DNA of 64,000 nt from Pectobacterium cacticida (GTDB taxonomy: Bacteria; Pseudomonadota; Gammaproteobacteria; Enterobacterales; Enterobacteriaceae): NCBI RefSeq assembly GCF_036885195.1, contig NZ_CP133656.1, positions 1,860,001 to 1,924,000 of the forward strand, given 5' to 3'. The translations under genes were made by a program, and so were the position numbers. Below, in pieces: positions 53,918 through 62,832 of this stretch. Under the pieces are notes generated by a model, which searched no databases, was not told the DNA's origin, and was given only the letters and a program-made list of their open reading frames with translations. Position 1 is the first letter of the stretch. Every line of letters starts with the position of its first letter.

Positions 53918-55411
53918 TTAAACATTGAGATGATGTGATTCCAGCGCGTGGATACAGGATACAACCACTAAGAATGCCTGTGTCATTACGTCCTCTTCTA
54001 CACTGGCGTAGCCCAGTAATAAACCGCGCTGTTGCGTGGGTTGCAGGTAGTAGCTCGACAGCGGCTTGACCATCACGCCGCGGCGTATAATGGCCGCGCT
54101 CAGCACAACATCATCGATGTGAGGCGGCAGGCTGAGCAGCATATGCAGCCCAGCGTTGCTGCTGTCTCCAACGTAATCCGCCCCCAGATGCTGTTCAATT
54201 AACGATGTTAACAATGCGCGTCGGCGCGCGTAGAGCAGGCGCATGCGGCGAATATGCGCGGCGTAGAGTCCTTCGCGGATGAACTGTGCGAGCGTCGCCT
54301 GCGTTAGCCAGTGTCCGCCGCGATAGAGTTCGGCATGCGCGGTCTTCAACGATGCAGCCAGTCGCGGCGGCAGCACCATGTAACTGACACGCAGCCCAGG
54401 GTAGAGCGTTTTGCTAAATGTCCCGATGTAGATCACCGGCGATTGTGCCTGTAGCCCTTGCAGGGCTGGGATCGGGTTGCCGGAAAAACGAAATTCGCTA
54501 TCATAATCATCTTCCACGACCCAACACCCATGCTCCTGTGCCAGCGCCAACAGACGTTGACGCCGCGCCAGACTCATGACAACACCCAGTGGATATTGAT
54601 GTGACGGTGTCACACAAATTAAACGAGGGACGTTGTCAGGCGAGAACGTCTTCGGCGGAACCAGCCCTTGTTCATCAACGTGATTAGGGGCAATACGCAG
54701 GCCATTAATCGTCAGAACATTGCGAATCCCCCAATAGCAGGGATCTTCAATCCATGCCAGATCGCCAGGGTCACATAGCATTTTGGCCAGTAAATCCATC
54801 GCCTGGTGCGTGCCTTCGGTAATCAGAATTTGCTCCGGTTTACATTCTACTGAACGTGCGACACGCAGATAATCGACCAGCGCCAATTGCAGCTCCGGGC
54901 AGCCGCCAATCGGCGAATAGGACAACTGTTCGGGGCGAACGCGTCGCGTCAGGCGCGTCTGAATGCGCCGCCACAGATCGTGCGGAAAGCTGGCGATGTC
55001 CGGGATACCCGGCATAAACGCGCCCCATTGCCGCGCCGATGCTCCCGAATATCCCAGCAGATGCAGGCCGCGGCGCGAGATCTCACGCATCGGTTCGCGT
55101 ATTTCACCCGCACTATCGCGATTCACCGCCGGCATATTACCGTCGGGGATCTGAGCGGTAACGAAAGTGCCGCTGCCTTTACGGGTATCGATGTAGCCTT
55201 CTGCCAGTAACTGTTCGTAAGCCGCGAGCACGGTATTACGCGATAGCGAGAGCTGCTGTGCCACATCGCGCGACGACGGCAGACGTTCGCCTGCGGTAAT
55301 TGCGCCATCAAGAATCGCCAGTCGGATGCAGTCATACAACCGTTTATTTAACGCCCCATCGCGTTGAACAGCCAAACGCTGATGCAGTAAATCGGTCAGA
55401 AGTGAGCGCAA
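53918..55411 (-). CDS. gabR: MocR/GabR-type PLP-dependent regulator
   Basis: This 497-residue regulator has an N-terminal GntR winged helix (GERLPSSRDVAQQLSLSRNT) fused to a fold-type I aminotransferase domain. The latter has WVVEDDYDSEF and the PLP lysine in YIGTFSKTLYPGLRVSYM. GabR proteins bind GABA as an external aldimine and activate gabTD. Its position divergent from gabT, 149 bases apart, supports that role. The effector could be another amino compound handled by this cluster. Confidence 0.87.
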   Translation of the reverse strand: MRSLLTDLLHQRLAVQRDGALNKRLYDCIRLAILDGAITAGERLPSSRDVAQQLSLSRNTVLAAYEQLLAEGYIDTRKGSGTFVTAQIPDGNMPAVNRDSAGEIREPMREISRRGLHLLGYSGASARQWGAFMPGIPDIASFPHDLWRRIQTRLTRRVRPEQLSYSPIGGCPELQLALVDYLRVARSVECKPEQILITEGTHQAMDLLAKMLCDPGDLAWIEDPCYWGIRNVLTINGLRIAPNHVDEQGLVPPKTFSPDNVPRLICVTPSHQYPLGVVMSLARRQRLLALAQEHGCWVVEDDYDSEFRFSGNPIPALQGLQAQSPVIYIGTFSKTLYPGLRVSYMVLPPRLAASLKTAHAELYRGGHWLTQATLAQFIREGLYAAHIRRMRLLYARRRALLTSLIEQHLGADYVGDSSNAGLHMLLSLPPHIDDVVLSAAIIRRGVMVKPLSSYYLQPTQQRGLLLGYASVEEDVMTQAFLVVVSCIHALESHHLNV

Positions 55412-55560
55412 AGTGGATCCTTCAAATATTCAAAATTGGCACTGGATTATAGAACCATCTAGCGTCTAAATGACAATATCGTTTTTCAACAACCTACCAT
55501 CTTGCAACGACTTATCATCGTTTTTATACGAGTGGATATGTTTGGGATACCGGAGCAGAT

Positions 55561-56826
55561 ATGAATAATAGTGAACTAAACCAACGTCGTCAGGCTGCCA
55601 CGCCGCGAGGTGTGGGCGTGATGTGTGACTTTTATGCTGACAGGGCGGAAAACAGCACATTGTGGGACATTGAAGGGCGAGAATTTATCGATTTCTCTGC
55701 GGGGATTGCCGTATTGAACACTGGCCACCGTCACCCAAAAGTGATGGCGGCGGTGCATGAACAGTTAGCGCGCTTTACTCATACCTCTTATCAGGTCGTG
55801 CCTTACGCCAGCTATGTTGCGCTGGCCGAGCGCATTAATGCGCTAGCGCCGATTAATGGCGCGGCAAAGACCACGTTTTTTACTACCGGCGCGGAAGCGG
55901 TAGAAAATGCGGTGAAAATTGCGCGCGCTTATACCAAACGTCCCGGCGTCATCGCCTTTAGTGCGGCGTTTCACGGCCGTACGCTGCTGACCATGACGCT
56001 AACCGGCAAAGTCGCGCCTTACTCTACTGGATTTGGGCCATTCCCCGGTTCCATTTTCCACGCGCTTTATCCCAGTGAACAGCACGGGGTTACGGTTGAG
56101 CAAGCGCTGGAAAGTATTGACCGTCTGATGCATAGCGATATTGCCGCCGATCAAGTCGCGGCCATTCTACTGGAGCCTGTGCAGGGCGAAGGGGGTTTTA
56201 ACATTGCGCCCCCGGATTTCATCAGCGGGTTACGCAAGCTATGTGATGAGCACGGTATTTTGTTGATTGCTGATGAAGTACAAACGGGCTTTGCCCGCAC
56301 CGGTAAGCTGTTTGCGATGGAGTATTATACGGAGAAGGCCGATCTGATCACGATGGCGAAAAGCCTGGGTGGTGGCTTCCCGATCTCCGGTGTAGTCGGA
56401 CGAGCGGAGGTGATGGATGCGCCGGCGCCGGGCGGGCTAGGCGGTACTTATGCGGGAAACCCACTGGCGGTGGCTTCCGCGCTGGCGGTATTGGATGTGA
56501 TTGAGGAAGAAAATTTGTGCCAGCGGGCACAGCGTCTGGGTGCCGCATTGGTGGAAACGTTGGAAAAGGTAAAAGCACAGTGCCCGGCACTGGTAGCGAT
56601 TCGAGCTCAGGGTTCAATGGTGGCGGCTGAATTTAACGATCCGCATACCGGGAAACCGTCGGCAGAGATAACCCGTCAATTTCAGCAAAACGCGTTAGCG
56701 TCGGGCTTATTGCTGCTAACCTGTGGAGTGCATGGCAACGTGATCCGTTTCCTGTATCCACTCACCATCCCTGACGCTCAGTTCAGTGAGGCGATGAACA
56801 TTCTGACCCGTGTTTTAACGCAATAG
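55561..56826 (+). CDS. gabT: 4-Aminobutyrate aminotransferase
   Basis: This 421-residue class III PLP aminotransferase transfers the amino group of GABA to 2-oxoglutarate, giving succinate semialdehyde. It has TTGAEAVENAVKIARAYT, FHGRTLLTMTLTGK, LIADEVQTGFARTG, and the PLP lysine in LITMAKSLGGGFP. Length and motifs match GabT/PuuE. It is followed ten bases later by gabD. Activity on other omega-amino acids is common in this family. Confidence 0.92.
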   Translation: MNNSELNQRRQAATPRGVGVMCDFYADRAENSTLWDIEGREFIDFSAGIAVLNTGHRHPKVMAAVHEQLARFTHTSYQVVPYASYVALAERINALAPINGAAKTTFFTTGAEAVENAVKIARAYTKRPGVIAFSAAFHGRTLLTMTLTGKVAPYSTGFGPFPGSIFHALYPSEQHGVTVEQALESIDRLMHSDIAADQVAAILLEPVQGEGGFNIAPPDFISGLRKLCDEHGILLIADEVQTGFARTGKLFAMEYYTEKADLITMAKSLGGGFPISGVVGRAEVMDAPAPGGLGGTYAGNPLAVASALAVLDVIEEENLCQRAQRLGAALVETLEKVKAQCPALVAIRAQGSMVAAEFNDPHTGKPSAEITRQFQQNALASGLLLLTCGVHGNVIRFLYPLTIPDAQFSEAMNILTRVLTQ

Positions 56827-56836
56827 AAGAGACACT

Positions 56837-58309
56837 ATGCAACAGAAACTCCCTATTTTACTGAAACAACAAACCCTATTTCGTCAGCGCTGCCTGATTG
56901 ACGGTGCATGGCTGGATAGCGAGAACGGTGAACATCTGGAGGTTACCAATCCGGCGACAGGCGAGGTGCTGGGAACCGTACCGCTAGTGACAGTGTCACA
57001 AACAGAGCAGGCGATTACTGCCGCCGAGCGGGCGCTGGTTGAATGGCGTAGGACGACGGGGAAAGCACGCGCTGCGTTGTTACAGGCGTGGGGGCGTCTG
57101 ATTATCGACAATCAGGATGATTTAGCGGTGCTACTAACGGCGGAACAGGGGAAACCGCTGGCAGAAGCGCGCGGCGAAATCGCCTATGCCGCCAGTTTTA
57201 TTGAATGGTTTGCGGAAGAAGCTAAACGCATTGAGGGCAGCGTGTTGCAATCGCCGCAGGGTCAACAGCGTCTATTGGTCATTAAACAGCCTATCGGCGT
57301 CTGTGCGGCAATTACGCCGTGGAATTTCCCGGCAGCGATGATTACTCGCAAAGCCGGTCCTGCGCTGGCGGCAGGGTGCACGATGATCGTTAAGCCCGCC
57401 GAACAAACGCCGTTTACCGCGCTGGCGCTGGCAGAATTGGCACAACAGGCGGGGATTCCCCGCGGCGTGTTGCAAGTTATCGTCGGCGATGCGCAATCGG
57501 TCGGTAAGGTACTGTGCGATAGTCCAGTGGTGCGCAAGTTAAGCTTTACCGGATCGACGGAAGTGGGCCGAATCCTGATGGCGCAGAGCGCGCCAACGGT
57601 GAAAAAGTTGTCCCTGGAATTGGGCGGCAATGCGCCGTTTATCGTATTCGATGATGCCGATGTCGATCAGGCCGTGAAGGGAATTATGGCTTCCAAGTTC
57701 CGCAATAGCGGGCAAACTTGCGTCTGTGCCAACCGAATCTATGTGCAGAGCGGAATTTATCCGCTGCTGGTCGAACGACTGCTTGAGGAAGTGCGCACGC
57801 TCAACGTCGGCGAGGGTACGCAACCGGGAGTGACGCAGGGCCCGCTGATCGATAATGACGCGGTCACTAAAGTTGAGCAACATATCGCCGATGCGTTGTC
57901 ACGCGGCGCAACGTTACTACTGGGAGGGAAACGCCACGAAAAGGGCGGAACGTTTTTTACCCCCACGGTGATAGGCGGCGTGACTCGCGAAATGCGATTC
58001 GCCCGTGAAGAGACCTTTGGTCCAGTGGCTCCGCTGTTCCGCTTTAATGACGAAGCGGAGGTCATTGCGATGGCGAATGATACCGAATTTGGGCTGGCTG
58101 CCTATGTTTATACGCGTGATGCGGTACGTCAATGGCGGGTGCCGGAGGCGTTGGACTACGGCATGGTTGGCATCAATACGGGTTTGATATCAAACGAAGT
58201 CGCGCCGTTCGGCGGGGTGAAACAGTCGGGGTTGGGGCGCGAAGGATCGCGTATAGGGATCGAAGAGTATCTGGAAATGAAATACCTGTGTATTGAGTTA
58301 TCTCAATAA
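56837..58309 (+). CDS. gabD: Succinate-semialdehyde dehydrogenase
   Basis: This 490-residue NAD(P)-dependent aldehyde dehydrogenase has the general base Glu in KLSLELGGNAPFIVF, the catalytic Cys in NSGQTCVCANRIYV, the cofactor motif FTGSTEVGR and the oxyanion Asn in TPWNFPAAM. Its sequence is of the GabD type. It lies ten bases after gabT and oxidises succinate semialdehyde to succinate for the TCA cycle. A strong hairpin follows before the transporter genes. Confidence 0.92.
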   Translation: MQQKLPILLKQQTLFRQRCLIDGAWLDSENGEHLEVTNPATGEVLGTVPLVTVSQTEQAITAAERALVEWRRTTGKARAALLQAWGRLIIDNQDDLAVLLTAEQGKPLAEARGEIAYAASFIEWFAEEAKRIEGSVLQSPQGQQRLLVIKQPIGVCAAITPWNFPAAMITRKAGPALAAGCTMIVKPAEQTPFTALALAELAQQAGIPRGVLQVIVGDAQSVGKVLCDSPVVRKLSFTGSTEVGRILMAQSAPTVKKLSLELGGNAPFIVFDDADVDQAVKGIMASKFRNSGQTCVCANRIYVQSGIYPLLVERLLEEVRTLNVGEGTQPGVTQGPLIDNDAVTKVEQHIADALSRGATLLLGGKRHEKGGTFFTPTVIGGVTREMRFAREETFGPVAPLFRFNDEAEVIAMANDTEFGLAAYVYTRDAVRQWRVPEALDYGMVGINTGLISNEVAPFGGVKQSGLGREGSRIGIEEYLEMKYLCIELSQ

Positions 58310-58661
58310 AGCGTTCGTCCCGCGAGTGGACAAGCTACGCATGGCGATAGGCGATGTCGCCATGCGTGCAACCGACGCGCAATGCGTCTGGGTGGTGCAA
58401 GCTAACGCGGGATTGCACCATAACACAACAAAAAGAGCGGCGCGTCATCAGCGATAGAACGGTCAATAATCTCTGAAGTCACTCACCACCGTTTCCCGCG
58501 CTACGGCAGCAAAACATCAATAAAAATTTTTAATTGGCACAATTTATGCTCATATTTTTGAGCAAAACATTATTGATGCATGATGCATCAAGTAACGAAA
58601 TATAAATCGCGATTCGTATTTGACCTTACTGACTATTGGCTAACACCTCAGGAGCGAAACC
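58310..58661 (+). other. Intergenic region between gabD and the binding-protein gene
   Basis: These 352 bases hold no gene. An 11-bp perfect hairpin (arms ACGCATGGCGA 58337-58347 and 58357-58367, no T tract) lies after gabD. The A/T-rich second half contains the operator candidate at 58573-58591 and presumably the promoter of the transporter genes. Confidence 0.6.
58573..58591. promoter_or_regulatory. Palindromic operator candidate upstream of the binding-protein gene
   Basis: TTGATGCATGATGCATCAA is a perfect 8-3-8 inverted repeat in an A/T-rich stretch 70 bases before the ATG. The 12-mer ATGATGCATCAA inside it recurs upstream of the dehydrogenase gene at 62042. It is probably bound by a dimeric regulator of this cluster, identity unknown. 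Confidence 0.65.
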
Positions 58662-59741
58662 ATGTTCATACTTAACAACACCTTCAACGTGAAAAGCTTT
58701 CCTAACCGTTCAGCAGTGAAAAAAATGGCGGCGGCATCCTTTCTGGTAATGATGGCCTGTCAGGCACAGGCGGAATCCGTTACGGTGATTTCTTTCGGCG
58801 GCCTGAACAAAGATGCGCAGGATAAGGCCTTTTACCAACCGTTCGCCGCAGCAGGCAAAGGCACAGTGGAAGCCGGCGAGTATAACGGCGAAATGGCGCG
58901 GATCCGCGCCATGGTGGAAACCGGTCAGGTAGGGTGGGACGTCGTGGAGGTTGAAAGTCCCGAACTGATGCGGGGCTGTAATGAGGGGCTTTTTGAACCA
59001 CTAGACTGGTCAAAGTTGGGCGATCAATCCCAGTTTGTCAACGGTGCGGTCAGCGAGTGCGGTGCGGGGATTTTTCTGTGGTCTACCGTCTTAACCTATA
59101 ACGCCCAGAAACTGAAACAGGCGCCGAAAAGCTGGGCCGATTTTTGGGATGTCAAAACCTATCCAGGGAAACGCGCGTTGCGCAAAAGCGCCAAATTTAC
59201 GCTGGAAATCGCACTATTGGCCGATGGTGTAAAACGAGACGATCTCTATACCGTGCTGGCGACGCCAGAAGGCGTCGATCGCGCCTTTAAAAAATTGGAT
59301 CAGATCAAACCTACGATTCAGTGGTGGGAATCCGGCGCACAACCGCTTCAATGGCTGGTGTCGGGCGATGTCGTGATGACGTCAGCCTATAATGGCCGCG
59401 TCACGGCGGCGCAGAAAGAAGGGCATGACTTTAAGATTGTCTGGGCTGATAGCATTTATGATCTAGATAGCTGGGCCATTGTCAAAGGCTCCAAACACAA
59501 GGCGCTGGCGGAACAATTCATCGCGTTTGCCAACCAGCCGGAAAACCAGAAGGTGTTCGCTGAAAACATTCCCTATGGCCCAACGAATGTCAAAACCATC
59601 AGTATGCTGGCCCCCGCGGTCGTCGCCGATCTACCGACCGCGCCGGATAATTTGGCGCAGGCGTTGCAGGTAGACACGGAATTTTGGATCGATCATGGTG
59701 AAGAACTGGAACAACGTTTTAACGCCTGGGCCGCGCAATAA
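58662..59741 (+). CDS. Polyamine-type ABC transporter substrate-binding protein
   Basis: This 359-residue periplasmic protein has an atypically long N-terminal leader: a basic region to about residue 21, a hydrophobic core, and cleavage near CQAQA at 37. The mature part has the PotD-like fold (SVTVISFGGLNKDAQDKAFY, WDVVEVESPELMRGCNEG, LDSWAIVKGSKHKALAEQFI). Ligands of the family are putrescine, spermidine, GABA or related amines. GAGCG precedes the ATG. It begins a transporter unit with two permease genes. Confidence 0.88.
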   Translation: MFILNNTFNVKSFPNRSAVKKMAAASFLVMMACQAQAESVTVISFGGLNKDAQDKAFYQPFAAAGKGTVEAGEYNGEMARIRAMVETGQVGWDVVEVESPELMRGCNEGLFEPLDWSKLGDQSQFVNGAVSECGAGIFLWSTVLTYNAQKLKQAPKSWADFWDVKTYPGKRALRKSAKFTLEIALLADGVKRDDLYTVLATPEGVDRAFKKLDQIKPTIQWWESGAQPLQWLVSGDVVMTSAYNGRVTAAQKEGHDFKIVWADSIYDLDSWAIVKGSKHKALAEQFIAFANQPENQKVFAENIPYGPTNVKTISMLAPAVVADLPTAPDNLAQALQVDTEFWIDHGEELEQRFNAWAAQ

Positions 59742-59783
59742 AGCCACCGTGAGTAATGATATGTGATGATGGAGAAACCGCCT

Positions 59784-61052
59784 ATGTCTCAGCACGAAGT
59801 CGTTACCGCTGTACCGCCTGGTGGGCATCAGGAAAACCTGACGCTGAAGCAGCAACTGCGGATCGCGCAGAAAGCCTATAAGAAACGCTCTCTGCTGCTG
59901 ATTGCGCCACTGTTTCTGTTTATCGTGGTGAGTTTTCTATTCCCGATCACCTCAATTTTGGGAAAAAGTGTTGCCAACCCGGAACTACGCGACAATATGC
60001 CGAAAACCATCGCCGCACTGCGGCAATGGTCCGGTAGCGAAGTGCCGGATGAAACGGTGTTTCAGGCGCTGGTCAGCGATTTACGCGCGGCACGCAGCAG
60101 CGGCAAAGTGGGGACGATTACCAAACGATTAGGGTATGAAGGGTCGGAATACCGTACGCTGATTACCCGCACATTGCGTAAACTGCCGGTCGAGGGCAGC
60201 AATGATGTGCGCGGTCAACTCATACATGAACAGCCAATGTGGGGAGCGTTGTCGACCTGGCAAACCCTCGATCGTGCGGCGCGCCCCTTTACCAGCTATT
60301 ACCTGTTGGCGGTATTTGACCATAAAGTTGACGCGACAACGCAACAAATCGTCCCACAACCCGCACATCAGGCGCTGTATGTCGATGTACTGCTGCGTAC
60401 CTTACTCATGGCGGGGGTGGTAACGCTATTGTGCGTAGGGTTGGGGTATCCACTGGCGTATTGGTTGGCAAAACAGCCGTCTAACCGGGCCAACCTGCTG
60501 CTTATCCTGGTCTTATTGCCGTTCTGGACTTCATTAATCGTGCGAACCGCAAGCTGGATTGTGCTGTTGCAGTCTGGCGGGTTGATCAATCGTTCACTGC
60601 TGCACATCGGTATTATCGATGAGCCGCTGGTGCTGGTATTCAATCGCCTCGGCGTTTATATCTCCATGACCCATATCCTATTACCGTTCTTTATCTTGCC
60701 GTTATACGCGGTGATGAAAGGGATTTCTCCGAACTATGTACGCGCGGCAATCTCACTAGGAGCACATCCGTTTATCGCTTTCTGGCGAGTTTATGTACCG
60801 CAAACTTACGCGGGAGTGACCGCCGGTGCGCTACTGGTCTTCATGATGGCGATTGGCTACTACATTACGCCTGCGCTATTAGGGGGGCCGAGCGATCAGA
60901 TGCTGAGCTATTTTGTCGCCTTCTTCACCAATACCACCATGAATTGGGGAATGGCCGCCGCACTGGGAACACAACTGCTCATTATCGTGACGCTGTTGTA
61001 CGTGGTGTATATCCGCGTGACGCGTACTAACGCGGAAGCCGCCGCGCACTAA
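59784..61052 (+). CDS. ABC transporter permease (PotB-like)
   Basis: This 422-residue inner-membrane permease has a span at about 40-60, then a long periplasmic insert of about 140 residues before the core. It ends with five spans containing the EAA-type loop AAISLGAHPFIAFWRVYVPQ. The ATG at 59784 has GGAG nine bases upstream, better than the earlier GTG/ATG codons. It pairs with the next permease; its ATPase is probably the gene at 52633-53727. Confidence 0.88.
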   Translation: MSQHEVVTAVPPGGHQENLTLKQQLRIAQKAYKKRSLLLIAPLFLFIVVSFLFPITSILGKSVANPELRDNMPKTIAALRQWSGSEVPDETVFQALVSDLRAARSSGKVGTITKRLGYEGSEYRTLITRTLRKLPVEGSNDVRGQLIHEQPMWGALSTWQTLDRAARPFTSYYLLAVFDHKVDATTQQIVPQPAHQALYVDVLLRTLLMAGVVTLLCVGLGYPLAYWLAKQPSNRANLLLILVLLPFWTSLIVRTASWIVLLQSGGLINRSLLHIGIIDEPLVLVFNRLGVYISMTHILLPFFILPLYAVMKGISPNYVRAAISLGAHPFIAFWRVYVPQTYAGVTAGALLVFMMAIGYYITPALLGGPSDQMLSYFVAFFTNTTMNWGMAAALGTQLLIIVTLLYVVYIRVTRTNAEAAAH

Positions 61053-61088
61053 GCACAAGATTCGTCATTTTATATGAGGAGAGAACAA

Positions 61089-61907
61089 ATGAGACAACAG
61101 GGTGCGGTGGTTATCCGCCTGTGGAACACGTTCTTTAATTTCTACGGCGCAGCGATGCTGTTGTTTTTAATCGTACCGGTGCTGGTGATCGTGCCGCTCT
61201 CATTTAATGCAGGCTCATTCCTGAGTTATCCGCTATCGGGATTTTCCCTGCGTTGGTATCGTGAGTTTTTTAGCTCCAGCGAGTGGCTGGGCGCATTAGG
61301 GAATAGTTTGTTGATTGCGCCGTTGGCGACGCTGCTGGCGACAGTGCTCGGCGTATTAGCTTCTGTCGGGCTCGTCCGTGGAGAGTTTCGCGGCAAATCA
61401 CTGGTGATGGCGGTATTGATTTCACCGATGATTGCACCGGTGGTGATTGTCGCAGTAGGGATGTTTTTCTTCTTTGCCAAGCTGTCACTGCTGAACAGCT
61501 ATCTGGGACTGGTATTAGCCCATGCGATGCTGGGTGTGCCGTTCGTGGTGATTACGGTCACGGCGGTATTGAAGAATTACGATCATAATCTGACACGCGC
61601 GGCGGCTAGCCTGGGCGCTTCGCCACTGCTGGCTTTTCGCAAAGTAACATTTCCGTTGATTGCGCCAGGCGTGTTTTCCGGGGCGCTCTTTGCCTTTGCC
61701 ACGTCGTTTGATGAGGTGATCGTCACGCTGTTCCTTGCCAGCCCACGCCAGCGCACGCTGCCATTACAAATGTTTGCGGGTATCCGGGAAAACCTCGACC
61801 CAACGATAGCCGCCGCTGCCAGCATGATGGTAGCCGCCGCGCTTATCCTGCTGATCGTAATGGAAATATTGCGCCGTCGCTCCGAGCGTTTACGGGGGAG
61901 AAGTTAA
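61089..61907 (+). CDS. ABC transporter permease (PotC-like)
   Basis: This 272-residue permease has six spans and the EAA loop TRAAASLGASPLLAFRKVTF, then the typical FATSFDEVIVTLFLASPRQR of PotC-type subunits. The ATG at 61089 follows GGAG by seven bases; an in-frame ATG five codons earlier overlaps that ribosome site. It starts 36 bases after the first permease. Confidence 0.9.
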   Translation: MRQQGAVVIRLWNTFFNFYGAAMLLFLIVPVLVIVPLSFNAGSFLSYPLSGFSLRWYREFFSSSEWLGALGNSLLIAPLATLLATVLGVLASVGLVRGEFRGKSLVMAVLISPMIAPVVIVAVGMFFFFAKLSLLNSYLGLVLAHAMLGVPFVVITVTAVLKNYDHNLTRAAASLGASPLLAFRKVTFPLIAPGVFSGALFAFATSFDEVIVTLFLASPRQRTLPLQMFAGIRENLDPTIAAAASMMVAAALILLIVMEILRRRSERLRGRS

Positions 61908-62004
61908 GATCGCGCAAGGGCGGCTCAGTTGCCGCCGCCCTTGATGCCTGCAAAGAAGGCGTTTTCTCTTTGAGATCCTGTAGGCCATAAAAAGACGAGA
62001 CGTT

Positions 62005-62029
62005 GCTGAAAAATTTTTCAGCTTTTTTT
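62005..62029 (+). terminator. Rho-independent terminator of the transporter operon
   Basis: Perfect 9-bp stem GCTGAAAAA / TTTTTCAGC followed by seven T. It separates the permease genes from the dehydrogenase unit, which therefore needs its own promoter. A GC-rich 10-bp inverted repeat lies nearer the stop (61915-61943). Confidence 0.85.
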
Positions 62030-62041
62030 AAAAATTAATTT

Positions 62042-62053
62042 ATGATGCATCAA
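62042..62053. promoter_or_regulatory. Second copy of the shared operator motif, upstream of the dehydrogenase gene
   Basis: ATGATGCATCAA is identical to the right part of the palindrome at 58573-58591 and includes the palindromic core TGATGCATCA. It lies 45 bases before the ATG. Confidence 0.6.
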
Positions 62054-62097
62054 ACACCATTTGACGCGTTACAAATAAAAGGTGAAGGAGGTTCGGT

Positions 62098-62832
62098 ATG
62101 ACGGCACAAAAAACACTCTTGCTGACGGGTGCCAGCCGGGGGATCGGCCATGCCACCGTGAAACATTTCCACGCGGCAGGGTGGCGGATCTTTACCGCAT
62201 CGCGCCAGAATTGGGCGGAAGAGTGTCCGTGGGCAGAAAAATTGCTCAATCATATACATCTTGATTTGGAAGACATCGATAGCCTGCAACAGACGTTGCC
62301 GCAGATTAAGGAAAAACTGGGGGGACGCCTGGATGCATTAGTCGATAACGCGGGGATCTCGCCAAAAGGGGAAAACGGGCAGCGCCTGGGGGTATGCGAC
62401 ACCGATTATGCGACCTGGCTACGCGTCTTTAACGTCAACCTCTTTTCGTGTGCGCTACTGGCAAATGGGTTATTTGACGAGCTAAAAGCATCACAGGGCT
62501 GTGTGATTAATGTCACGTCGATCGCGGGATCGCGCGTTCACCCCTTTGCGGGCGCAGCCTATGCCACCTCAAAAGCGGCACTGTCTGCACTGACGCGGGA
62601 AATGGCGTTTGATTTTGGCCCGCATGGCGTGCGGGTGAACGCCATCGCGCCGGGCGAAATTGAAACGTCGATTTTGTCTCCCGGCACGGGCGCTATCATC
62701 GAACAGCAAGTGCCGATGCGACGCCTGGGCAAGCCGGAAGAGGTGGCCAGCCTGATCTATTTTCTCTGCACATCCGGCGCTTCTTATGTCAATGGCGCGG
62801 AAATTCACGTCAATGGAGGACAGCATGTCTGA
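62098..62832 (+). CDS. Short-chain dehydrogenase/reductase
   Basis: This 244-residue classical SDR has the NAD(P) motif TGASRGIGHATVKHF at about residues 10-24, NNAGIS-like DNAGISPKG, the catalytic Ser in INVTSIAGSR and YATSK. The C-terminal HVNGGQHV is typical. Substrate unknown; an alcohol or hydroxy-acid intermediate is likely. AAGGAGG precedes the ATG. It overlaps the following kinase gene by eight bases, so the two are translated together. Confidence 0.9.
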   Translation: MTAQKTLLLTGASRGIGHATVKHFHAAGWRIFTASRQNWAEECPWAEKLLNHIHLDLEDIDSLQQTLPQIKEKLGGRLDALVDNAGISPKGENGQRLGVCDTDYATWLRVFNVNLFSCALLANGLFDELKASQGCVINVTSIAGSRVHPFAGAAYATSKAALSALTREMAFDFGPHGVRVNAIAPGEIETSILSPGTGAIIEQQVPMRRLGKPEEVASLIYFLCTSGASYVNGAEIHVNGGQHV

